Positions 43,438 to 53,003 of a DNA stretch of 64,000 nt are shown here, one piece after another. The stretch comes from Tanypteryx hageni (Eukaryota > Arthropoda > Insecta > Odonata > Petaluridae), in contig CM054115.1 of NCBI GenBank assembly GCA_028673005.1, positions 4,571,501 to 4,635,500 on the forward strand, written 5' to 3'. Below the pieces are notes generated by a model. The model ran no database searches. It saw nothing but the letters and a program-made list of their open reading frames with translations, and was not told the DNA's origin. The stretch's first letter is position 1; the number at the start of each line of letters is the position of its first letter. A program made the position numbers and the translations under genes.

Positions 43438-44631
43438 CAATGTGTGTGGACAGCATATCTAAAAAAACCAAGAAACTTAAAAGACTTAAAATTTGGTAAA
43501 CTTATTAATGGGATCATAAGGATGTGCATCTCAGGGCCAGAATTTTTATTTTGGTGGGAAGGGGTGCCATTTTCCATAAGATAAAACGAAAAAATCGACT
43601 TTTCGGCTTAAAGAATTTAACTCTTTTGCAAATGAAAATTATAAATAACAGACCTAAGATCTTCGGACATAGACCGTTTTAAAGAAAAATAAATAATGTT
43701 TCATATTCTTATCGTCACATTTCGCTTATGATTCGAAATTGCTTAAGTAATACGTTTAAATTATATTTCATATATGTCGTTGTTAAACTCGGAAATTTTA
43801 CTGTCACCTTAATCCTTAAATGTACTATATACATTAAGTAATGCGTGCTATGAATGCTTTAATACGAGAGAGAGAGAGGAAGAAATAAAGAAGGATATAG
43901 AGAGACAAAATTAAATGTTCCATAGATTAAAAATAATTTTGGGCGTAAAAGAATTATATAGCGTAATGTAATTATTTGTCATAAAATTTCTACTCGCCCA
44001 TAACTATTTTTACCCTATGGAATACTCAATTATGTCAATTTAGTTTTTCTTGTATACTTTTTAGTGCTTATAAAAGTTGGTTTCATTAATTTTTTGTTTC
44101 AATTTGAACTTAATACTTAATTCACGCATACCCGTCATATTTGACGGGCAATTATGCTAGTAAGTGATAAAAACACCAGTATTTACGCGAAATTCGAAGA
44201 AATCATTTATGAAAAGAACTAAAAAGTTATCTCGGGAAAAATCGGCATTTCAGTGAGAATCATAGGGGAAATAAATCCTTTCTCTTTGAGATGAATACGG
44301 GACCTTTCTTATAAGTCCTTTCTCTTCGTCGAAGTTCGCTTCATGTCGCACGTTCTTAACAAACTTAAACTTTTTCAAATTCCCGTAATTCGTTAAAAAA
44401 TCATTGTATGTCCAAATTAACGCATCGGGATTTCATAGCATGGCTTATAAATGTATTATTTATAATAACGAAAAGTGAAGAATTAAAAAGACGGATATCA
44501 GCAGCCGATTTACCTTAATTTTTATACAAATTTTTAGCTTCCCGCTACAAAGTGGAATTCACGTGGCGTCATGCGCAAACTGGGCGCGTTTTCGTCAACC
44601 GGAACGACCTACCTGGTATAGTAGTATCATG
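43438..44631 (+). other. Right part of P-like copy 2 (non-coding)
   Basis: Colinear with 6022-7091 of copy 1 and ending in the right terminal repeat (44603-44631). Contains the GA-rich run near 43867 and the subterminal repeat near 44559-44571. No open frame of note. Confidence 0.65.
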
Positions 44632-45096
44632 AAGGATAGTTGTCATTGATGGAAAATACTCGTCCCCCATTAAAGTTACGTCGAGCCTTCCTCAGGGAAG
44701 TGTATTGGGCCCTCTACTGTTCCTAATTTAAGTTAATGATATCTGCTCGGTAGTTCGTAGTAAAATGAGACTTTTAGCCGATGATACAGTTCTATACGTA
44801 TAAAGAGATAAAAAACCATTGGAGCCATAAGTAGCTGCTTGAAGACTTACGAGCAATATCAGCGTGGGTCAAAGAATGGCAAAATGAAATTAATTACAAT
44901 AAATGTGCCGCAGTCACGTTCTGGAAAATTAAGAACAAAGAAGTTGGTTTCGAGCATAAAATAGATTGAATGAATATTCAACCAGTTGAGTATGTAAAAT
45001 ATTTAGAAGTAACCATTTGTCTTTCGTGGGGCATGCACATTCGTCGAGTTATAGGTGCTGCCAACAAGAAACTGGCTTTCAAAGGCAGAATAGTCG
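44632..45096 (+). pseudogene. LINE A, middle piece (RT palm and thumb)
   Basis: After the 8-bp duplication the LINE A frame resumes with VVIDGKYSSPIKVTSSLPQG, SVLGPLLFLI, then LLADDTVLYV (catalytic box) and EYVKYLEVTICLSWGMHIRR to AANKKLAFKGRIV. Stops are frequent. At 45096 it is interrupted by LINE B and resumes at about 47491 with RIVRKTTEKVREICYLSLVR. It is the direct continuation of 25628-26086. Confidence 0.8.
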
Positions 45097-47261
45097 GTGG
45101 TGACTTTAACTTACACTCAATTGATTGGGAAAACCTATGTTTCGAATCTAGAGGTAAAGAACGCGAATCCTGTGAGGCATTAATCGAAACATTCTGCGAG
45201 CACTCTCTCCTTCAATTAGTCAGAAAGCCAACGCGATCGGGAAACATATTAGATTTATTAGCAACTAACGTCCCAGAAAGAATAAACAAAGTCACCATTG
45301 AAGATGGGATAAGTGATCATCAGGCCGTATATGCAGAGTGTAAGTTGAAAGTCGATAGGCACCATAAGCCTCAAAGAAAGTTTTATATATTTGCTAAGGC
45401 AAACTTTTCAAGCTTCAGGTCGCGCCTACGAGAAATACTAACTGGCTTCCGTGATATGACCGAACGATCAGGAGCTGAGTCGTCATGGACATTTTTCAAG
45501 GATATAACGCTAGAGGGTATCGATAAGTACATTCCAATTAAATTGAAGGTCGACAATAAAGAGCCACGTTGGTACAATAAGCAAGTTAGGAGTGCACTTC
45601 GGCGTCAGAGAATAAGCCACGCGAAAATAATAAATATGCCGTCTACATCATCCGATGAATATAGAGCAACTAAAGTTAAAACGTATAAGGAATACCGCGC
45701 TAAAGCGAGAAATACTATGCGCGAGGCTTTTACTAACTTCCGGAATAAGGTATTAAATAATTATTTGAAGGAGGACCCTAGAGCGTTTTGGTCCTATGTG
45801 AGAGAGGTCCAAGGTAGAGGCCCTACCATACCTTCCCTGCGTAATGACTTGGGTGCCGTTATTCATGATAGCGCAGAGAAAGCCAACCTGTTAAACGGTC
45901 ATTTTGTAAAAGCATTCACAGCCGTCAGCGACCATTGCGTGCATTATGCACCCGCAATAAGGGGGGGCCTGATGGACGATATAGTATTTTCTGAGGTGGG
46001 AATAGCAAAGCAATTAAGTTCCATCAGACATAACAAAGCCACTGGCCCCGAAGAAATTCCTGCTCGCGTTTTAAAAGAATTAGCTGAAGAAATAGCACCT
46101 TTTCTTCTGATAATCTTAGAGAAATCCATTTCTCGCGCAGAGGTCCCTAGCGACTGGAGGTTAGCGCACGTTACCCCAATTCATAAGGGCGGCGACAAGG
46201 AGAACCCAGAAAATTACAGGCCGATTTCTTTAACTTCGATATCGTATAAGATTCTCGAGCATATACTTGTTAGCAACATAATGCGATTTCTTGATAGTAA
46301 TTTATTGTTAGATGATTGTCTACGCGGCTTCAGGAAAGGTAGGTCATGTGATACTCAGCTCGGTCTTTTTGTTAATTGTATACTGAGAAGCGGAGAAAAA
46401 AATACGCAGGTCGATGCCATCTTCTTAGATTTTAGGAAAGACTTTGATAAGGTACCTCACAGGAAGTTAATAACGAAATTAGAAATCTTAGGCGTTAATT
46501 ATAAAATCGTCTGTTGGATCCGTGAATTTTTAAATCATAGGAAGCAGAAGGTTGTTAGAGATGGGAAATCTTCTAACTTAGTGGAGGTTGTCTCTGGCGT
46601 TCCGCAGGGTAGTGTAATTGGTCCGTTATTATTTCTAATTTATATAAACGATATCAGCTCAGTAGTGAGAAGTAAAATTAGGCTTTTCGCGGACGACACC
46701 GTCATCTATATAGAAATAAGCAATCCGGAAGACCACCATTATCTTCAAAATGATCTAGAAGCTATTTATGCATGGTGTAAGGAATGGCAGTTACAGATCA
46801 ACCAAAAGAAAAGCTGCGTCATCAACTTCTGGAGAACCAATAGTATCTCGTTGGATAATAATTATTCGTTGGACGGAATAGTGATTCCAGTTTCATACTC
46901 GATAAAATATCTCTTAGTCACGATCCATCGTGATCTCTCGTGGGACACCCACTTTCGCCGTTTGATAGGTGCCGCTAACAAAAAGCTGGCCTTTATAGGG
47001 AGGATAGTTCGAAATAGCTCCGAAAAAGTGAAAGAATTATGTTATTTATCCTTGGTTCGACCGCAGGTCGAATATGCTTCAGCTGTGTGGGATCCCTACG
47101 AAAAGGGACTCACTAACGAGATAGAAAAGTTTCAGCGCAGAGCAGCTAGATTTGTAAAGAGGAATTACGATAGTAAACAAAGCGTAACATCATTAATAGA
47201 AAATCTGAAATGGACATCGTTAGATTTAAACTACTGGAAAATTTTTTGTCGGAGGGACTAG
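45097..47261 (+). CDS. LINE B endonuclease-reverse transcriptase (partial, long open frame)
   Basis: About 720 codons are open. Endonuclease part: GGDFNLHSIDWENL, RKPTRSGNILDLLATN and ISDHQAVYAE. RT part: KATGPEEIPARVLKELAEE, NYRPISLTSISYKILEHIL, GFRKGRSCDTQLGLFVN, FLDFRKDFDKVPHRKL, GVPQGSVIGPLLFLIYIND, the catalytic FADDTVIY, and thumb YLLVTIHRDLSWDTHF. The frame also stays open upstream to an ATG at 44970, but those ~42 codons belong to the LINE A RT, so that ATG is not the element's start. A 22-base deletion near 47224 shifts the frame and causes the stop at 47259; the remaining C-terminus (ANEVVGLIRSPTHLGRQDSE) continues in another frame to 47410. RT catalytic residues look intact. Confidence 0.8.
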
Positions 47262-47479
47262 CGAATGAGGTAGTAGGACTTATCAGAAGCCCGACGCATC
47301 TCGGAAGGCAGGACAGTGAGGATAAGATTCGCGAGATTGACTGTATAACGGATCGATATAGAGGATCGTTTTTCCCTAGGACGATAAGAGACCATAATAG
47401 GAAAAGATAACTTAGGAAAACTATGGAGCCTTGGTGCACGGTACCCCCTGCCATCCACCAAAAAGGTGACTTGCAGGGT
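45097..47479 (+). mobile_element. LINE B, CR1/Jockey-group non-LTR retrotransposon inserted in LINE A
   Basis: Its 5' end is truncated within the endonuclease and its 3' end carries a (GTAGAT)n tail near 47463-47480. The flanks AGAATAGTCGG (about 45086-45096) and AGAATAGTACGG (about 47481-47492) form an 11-12-bp target duplication with one indel. The 3' UTR carries CACCCCCTGCCATCCACC-type sequence also found at 11890. Same family as LINE A and D but better preserved, so it transposed later. Exact clade within the Jockey/CR1 group is uncertain. Confidence 0.8.
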
Positions 47480-48022
47480 TTAATGTAGATGTAGATGTAG
47501 AATAGTACGGAAAACTACAGAAAAAGTACGCGAAATATGTTACTTATCACTGGTTAGACCACAAGTGGAATACGCCTCATGCATATGGGATCCGCACGAG
47601 AAGGGACATATAATTCAATTAGAAATAGTACAGCGCAGAGCAGTCAGATTTGTAAAACAAAAGTACGAACATAAGGAAAGCGTCACTTCATTATCGAGTG
47701 ATTTGAACTGGTTATCACTGGAGGATCGTAAGTTGAACTCAAGGTTGAGGCTTATGGAGAAATATAGGCCGGAATGTCTAAAAGAGGAGGTTCCAGGAAT
47801 ATCTGAAGCCCCAACGTACATGGGTAGAAAAGACCGTGACGATAAAATACATGTGATAGATTGTAGGGCGGGGCGTTATCGAGGCTCGTGCTTTCCGAGG
47901 TCAATACGAGATGACAATAGAAATTTTAAACCTGTAAGAGACAATCTTTAGTCATCTTTTGGTGCATTGCACCCCCTGCCACCCATCAATTAAGTGAATT
48001 GCAGGCTATAATGTAGATGTAG
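47480..48022 (+). pseudogene. LINE A, right piece (C-terminus and 3' end)
   Basis: The frame reads IVRKTTEKVREICYLSLVRP, VEYASCIWDPHEKGH, VQRRAVRFVKQKYEHKESVT and AGRYRGSCFPRSIRDDNRN, stopping at 47951. The 3' UTR has GCACCCCCTGCCACCC and ends in ATGTAGATGTAG near 48021. It continues LINE A after the LINE B insertion. Its C-terminus is the most intact of the copies in this window. Confidence 0.8.
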
Positions 48023-48289
48023 AAATTTCATTGAAAAGATGTTTTATAACTTTGCTCCGATATCCTATCGGAGTAAGGGAGAGGTGGGGAGATTTGGAAA
48101 GATTTGGAAAGATGGTAAAGAGAAAGGTGGAGAGTAAGAGAATGGAACCGAAGTCATTCTCGAGAGGCCCAAGACTCCCATTTGTGCCTCGTTCGGTCCC
48201 GAGCGGTGTTCTGGCACGTCTTCGAGGTCGCCTTACATTCCCTTCACGGTCTAATTGAACAGATGTCCGCGAGAACAACATGCGAATGG
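48023..48289. other. Unassigned sequence right of LINE A
   Basis: Moderate GC, no domain recognised. It leads into the GA-rich tract. Confidence 0.35.
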
Positions 48290-48765
48290 AAGGGAGAGAA
48301 AGAGGAAGGGAGAGAGGGAGGGGGAGGGATAGAGGGAGAGAGAGGAAAGAGAGATGAAGGATAAGGAGAAAATGATGGAGAGAGAGATGGATGGGGAAAA
48401 AGGGATGGAGAGAGAAAGAGAGGGAGGGAAGAGGAGAGTAAGGGGGGGGGGAGAGAGGGGGGGAGGGACAGCGAGAGAGAGGGAGATGGGGATGGGGAGA
48501 AAGGGATGGAGAGAGAGAGAGAAAAGATATGAAGGGAGGGAAGGGGAAAGTAAGAGGGAGGGAAGGATAGGTAGATAGATAGATAATCGTCTTTATTCGG
48601 GCGAAATAAGAGGGAGGGAAGGAGAGAGGGAGGGAGGGAGGAACGGAGGTAGTGAGAGAGAGGAAGGGAGGGAAGGAAAGGAGAGAGTAAGAGGAAGGGA
48701 GGGAGAGAGGGAGAAACGAAGGGAGAGAGAGAGAGAGAGGAAGGGAGGGCCTTCTGCGGATGGAC
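48290..48765 (+). repeat. Long GA-rich simple repeat with an embedded LINE/SINE 3' tail
   Basis: GAGAGGGAGG-type sequence over about 475 bases. At 48571-48612 it contains, on the minus strand, the CGCCCGAATAAAGACGATTA motif followed by (TCTA)n, the same 3' end as at 32640. Open frames on either strand are repeat artefacts. Confidence 0.9.
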
Positions 48766-49827
48766 GCCGTCTCGGAATCTTGAAGTGATAACTTGCAAAA
48801 AACTATAGCTCACGAATTATTCACTAAACGAATTCAGCAGTATAATTTTACTTACTAAATTGTTCGACAAATAAGAGACAACAACCATTTACTCCATTAA
48901 TAAATTCATAAACCAGAAAGATTTTCGTATTACATGTTTTCTGCGCGTATTTTGTTTCGATACATTTTACGATGCTCTTACACCTGCATTCTTCCTGATT
49001 TTACGAAGGTTTCTCCCACCGTATACTAGATTTAAAGGTTTCATGTAAAACTTCGTAAATCAAAGACTTTGCGGAGTAGACGTACGTTTGACGAGCTTAG
49101 CAAATCTTAGGTAATTGCAGTCGAAAAATAATATATTTAAATCTCCAAGTCACGATCGTCCGCTTTTTCTAACCAGAATTTTGGATGGAAAACGCCACAG
49201 ATAAACGAGCTTTCGCGTGGGATTCTTAAAAAGCCTATATTCGCGTGCTCGTCTCGAATGTGGACGAAGGTACGTGCCGTGGGAAATGGCTAGCGGGAAA
49301 GGGCGAGCGCCTTTTGACACCACGCTCTCTTACTTACCGTTTCGACGCGTGACTCAAAGGCGTCGCGTGCCACAGAATAAAAGACGTCGGCTCCACGAAT
49401 TGCACGTGGTAACTCGCAGCACACTCCTTCCGACGAAACACGAGAAAAAGCACAATTTCCCACACACCCGTCACCGAAACCGAATGAAAACGGTCGAAAT
49501 CACACCTCGCACTCTAGGTATCGAAAGAACGGCGAACAAATGGAAGATCGAGTAGAAAACGGCGGTGCCCCAGAGAACCTCGAAACGACACAAACTGCTT
49601 CGGACACGGCCGACCGTTAACTGAAGTCGGTGGGACGGCTTCTTCGCGCGAAGGTTGGAAAACCTCACTCGCCCAGACAACTCAGCTTCCCCTTTTCCTC
49701 TCTACACCCATCCCCCTTCTCTCACCCTCTCTGTCTCTACCCAATCTCATGACGAGGGGTTAGGTGGAAGACGGGACTTCTTAGTCTCAATCTCGCCCCA
49801 AAGAAAGACCACAACAATCAATCAATC
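48766..49827. other. Unassigned interval, partly GC-rich
   Basis: A 112-codon arginine-rich frame (49217-49555) has no recognisable domain. CpG-rich sequence at 49210-49650 could be host-derived unique sequence. Near 49780 a CTTAGTCTCAATCTCGCCCC motif with a CAATCAATCAATC tail resembles the LINE 3' end of 51445. Confidence 0.3.
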
Positions 49828-50388
49828 TCTCTCTCTCTCCCCCTTTCCCTCCTTCTCCCTCCCTCCCTTCCTCCCTCCCCTCCCTCCCTCTCTCTCTCTC
49901 TCCCTTTCCCTCCCTCTCCCTCCCTCCCTCCCCCTCCCACCCTCCCTCCCTCTCTTCCTTTCCCTCTCTCTCTCTCTCCCTCTCCCCCTATCCCCCTCTC
50001 CCCCCTCTCCCTCCCTCCCTCTCCCTCCCTCCCCCTCTCCCTCACCCACTCCCTCCCCCCGTCCCCCCTCCCTCCCCGTCTTCCTCCCCCTCCCCCTCTC
50101 CCCTACCCCCTCTCCCTCTCATTCTCACTCTCTCTCTCCCCCTCTCCCTCCCTCCCTCTCTCCCTTTCCCTCTCTCCCTATCCCTCTCTCCCTCTCTCGC
50201 TCCCTCCCTCTCCCTCCACCTCTCCCTCCCCCTCTCCCTCCCCCTCTCCCCCCCCTCTCCCTCTTTCTCCCCCTTTCCCCTCCCCGTACCGCCCTCCCTC
50301 CCCCTCTCCCTATCTCTCTCTCTCTCACTCTCTCCCTCCCTCCCTCTTTCCCCCACTCTCTCTCTCCCCCCTCCCTCCCTCTCTAAGG
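49828..50388 (+). repeat. Long CT-rich simple repeat
   Basis: About 560 bases of CTCTCCCTCC-type sequence. It starts right after the (CAAT)n-tailed LINE-like 3' motif at 49775-49825 and ends next to another LINE C-terminal fragment. Confidence 0.95.
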
Positions 50389-51475
50389 CCTCTCACTAAC
50401 ATTCTTCTCTCTTCACTAACAATACAGCTAGGGACCTCTCTAATTCTTCCTCACTTCGACTATTGTGATACTTTATACCGGGACTTATCAAAGGATCTCG
50501 CGATTAAGCTACAACGTTCTCATAATGCCTGCATCAGATTCATCTTTAATCTTAAAAAGTCTGACTATGTCTCAAACTACTTTCGTCGACTCTCCTAACT
50601 AAAACTTGAATCCAGAAGAAACCTTCACCTCCTCTCCCTCTTGTATCGAGTTCTTAAAAATAACATCCCTTGTTATCTTTCTTCCAAGTTTGTCGCCATT
50701 AATACAGTTCACCATTGCAATACCAGAGGATGTGATAAACTACTAACTCCAATTCATAGAACAGAAGTTTACAACAAATCCTTTACCGTCACTGCTTGCA
50801 AACTATGTAATGGCCTTCCAACGTTAATAAAAAACTCTCTATCTCTAGGCACTTTTAAACGCTTGTATCACAAGTATCTCCTCTCACTCTCCATGCATTG
50901 AACCACTCCCTATCTTCTCTTTCAGGTTGTCACGAGGATGCGCTTATTAGGCATAAAATCATAATTTTATTTTACTTTATTTTTCTGTATCATAATTACG
51001 ATGTAATCTCCCAAGCATATCTTACCCTACAGTCCCTATTTCCCTCTCACCCCCTCCCTTATATGGATATTAATGTAAGTATTTATATATGATTTTTTTC
51101 TCTATTTCTCAAGTTATTGTTGTTTTTTCTCTTTCTCTGAACTATTTAGGAATTTTTCGCTGTTTTTGCACCTCTCTTCTCTTCGTAGGCGTTTTCCGCA
51201 GTGGGAAATTTTTTGTGTTAAAATATAACTGATACACATTTTTTTTTCGAACCACAAAACTAACAATATTCTTTGGTAAAATTCTGTGATCTGTTAACCA
51301 ATATATAATTAACTTGTAATGTTTATGTTTTACTGTAATTTTTATGTAACTTGATTTCTTTTAATATGTAAATATTGTAATTACTTATATGACGAAAGGG
51401 TTAAATGTAAGAAGGGACTATATAGTCTCAATTTCGCCCTAAATAAAGTCGTTTGTCTGTCTGTCTGTCTGTTTT
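50389..51475 (+). mobile_element. LINE 3' fragment with (TCTG)n tail (LINE G)
   Basis: From 50425 it encodes QLGTSLILPHFDYCDTLYRD, KLQRSHNACIRFIFNLKKSD and LESRRNLHLLSLLYRVLKNN, then CNTRGCDKLLTPIHRTEVYN and SLGTFKRLYHKYLLSLSMH, ending at 50901 with one stop at about 50598. A 3' UTR of about 540 bases follows and ends GGGTTAAATGTAAGAAGGGA, a CGCCCTAAATAAAGTCG motif and (TCTG)n. It is a 5'-truncated Jockey/CR1/I-group LINE, related to 22240-22735. Confidence 0.7.
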
Positions 51476-51689
51476 TCCCTCTCTATCGTCGGCGGTTGAG
51501 GAACATGTGTCAAAATCGAGCTCCTCTATTTTTGACGATATTATGAGTACTTCTATCTTTTTTCTACTTATTTTTGACGGTTTGGATCATCGTGTAATCC
51601 TCCATCATACCCCTGAGTATCTTTTGTATTTTGCACGGTGAAGTATTGAATATAAAGTATTTTAGTGATTTGAGTGTTGCGTGTTTTCG

Positions 51690-52228
51690 AATTGGATTGC
51701 TAACTCCCGGCTGACCCATGCCGTCGCCGGGGGATGCCTCGGAGTCCCCCCAAGCATCGACGTCTACTTCGGCCGATGTAGACCTCGCCTGCCTTCACCC
51801 AGCGTTTGGAATTCCAGCTCCCGGGAGATGGCTCAGCGTCCCCTCAGGCACCGACTTCTGCTTCGGGCGAAGTCGACCATCGTCCCTCGCCTTCCCTTTC
51901 ACAACGATTGGAAACCCAGCCGCCAAGGAATGGCCTTGGATCCGGCCTCATCGGTGATAAGGGTACACCGGTCTCTTCCTAACCTGCCGTATGTGCACCC
52001 TCCGCTCTCTTTCTGAGGGACTCCAGGGAGGCGATACTCACCCCCACCTTAAGGAATACCAGCACTACACCGTCTGCTTCTTATCCAGCTACAGGCGGTA
52101 ACAACAATCTCACTACCGTAATTAATATTAACCAACCGACAACTAACACCGAGCTTATAACACCCAAAAATCCTGCCGCAACATACCGTCATAATAAGAA
52201 ATTAGCCGTTGCGTGTGACTCCCTAGAT
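51690..52228 (+). pseudogene. Possible LINE ORF1 remnant, Ser/Thr/Pro/Asn-rich
   Basis: The GC-rich stretch has two short frames (MPSPGDASESPQASTSTSAD and, after frame changes, REAILTPTLRNTSTTPSA and TVININQPTTNTELITPKNP). Low-complexity composition followed by a basic block (YRHNKKLAVA) resembles the N-terminus of LINE ORF1 proteins. It lies upstream of the L1/Tx1-like ORF2 and is cut at 52229 by a hAT-like end. No zinc knuckle is visible; assignment is tentative. Confidence 0.35.
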
Positions 52229-52290
52229 CAGAGGTCGGCAACACGGCGCCCGCAAGACATTTGTGTGTCGCCCGCCAGCCAAAAAGAGAA
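52229..52290 (+). mobile_element. hAT-type terminus
   Basis: Starts CAGAGGTCGGCAACACGGCG and continues with GCCCGCAAG and GCCCGCCAGCC, like hAT (Charlie-type) ends and like the fragment at 15338. The opposite end is not identified. Confidence 0.5.
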
Positions 52291-52869
52291 CTCAAGTTAA
52301 ACAATTACGGAAAACTCTCAGAAGACCAATAAGTTGCGGAATCTTAATCTTACATCACACCGAGCCGAATCGTATGTCTGTTACAAAATAACATCACGGT
52401 CAGGACTTGTAAGCGAACAAAATGGGGACATACATTGTTGGATAAAGACATTGTTGTCATTAACAGAGTTCTTTTCATAATGACTCCTCCGGTACCCCTC
52501 TCTTGTTTATCCACGTCACTTTCCCTGCTCCCTACCCTGCCCTAGTATAAATACATCCTTGACAGCGTTTTTCGGAGATTACTCGCCGAGAGTAGTAGAA
52601 GCCGCTATCGTGTTTGTGTGATTGCCGTGCCTGTGCTGACAATTCATACAAGCGTTCTCGTACGAACTGTATGAAAAGATAGGGAATTCTCCGCCCCTAG
52701 TTTATGCTAGGTGAAGGTGTCCTGTCGCCTTCAATCGCTATTACGGGTGCAAGGCTAACTGAGATCCTTGTTCCCAACCTGTCGTGTACTATAGCTCCGT
52801 TAGCCGGTTCAGGCTATTTGGAGGTAGGCGCTCAATACGGGAAAACTATTTCCCTATGTCGCGTGAAAC

Positions 52870-53003
52870 TCCCAAGTTCTTGTCAAAAGTCGTTGGCTTC
52901 ATAGTTCTGTCCTCCGTCTTGTAGCATAACTTGCCTCAAGTTATTGTTGAAAGTCTTTGGTTTTGGAATTCTGTCCTCCGTCTTGTAGCATAACTTGGCT
53001 CGA
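52870..53003 (+). repeat. Tandem duplication of ~63 bp
   Basis: TTCTGTCCTCCGTCTTGTAG followed by CATAACTTG occurs twice, at about 52903 and 52966. It lies just upstream of the L1/Tx1-like endonuclease remnants. Confidence 0.7.

Larger units (their letters stand above)
26087..44631 (+). mobile_element. P-like DNA transposon, copy 2, expanded to 18.5 kb by nested insertions
   Basis: The left end CATGATACTACTATAGCAG (26087-26105) pairs with the right end at 44631, whose reverse complement starts CATGATACTACTATACCAG. An imperfect 8-bp duplication flanks it and both flanks are the two halves of LINE A. P-like sequence proper is limited to 26087-26105, 27331-27600, about 41690-41742 and 43438-44631, roughly 1.5 kb. 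Everything else was added later. The right subterminal repeat again sits 60 bp from the end (to 44571). No transposase catalytic domain remains. Confidence 0.75.

Noticed and set aside
49217..49555. 112-codon arginine-rich frame
   Set aside because: No domain, no homologous copy in the window, composition follows the local GC-rich sequence; kept only as unassigned.
52221..52700. Possible complete hAT between CCCTAGAT (52221) and CCCTAGTT (near 52693)
   Set aside because: The flanks are a 7/8 match but the right side has no inverted terminus matching CAGAGGTCGG, so the right boundary is unsupported.
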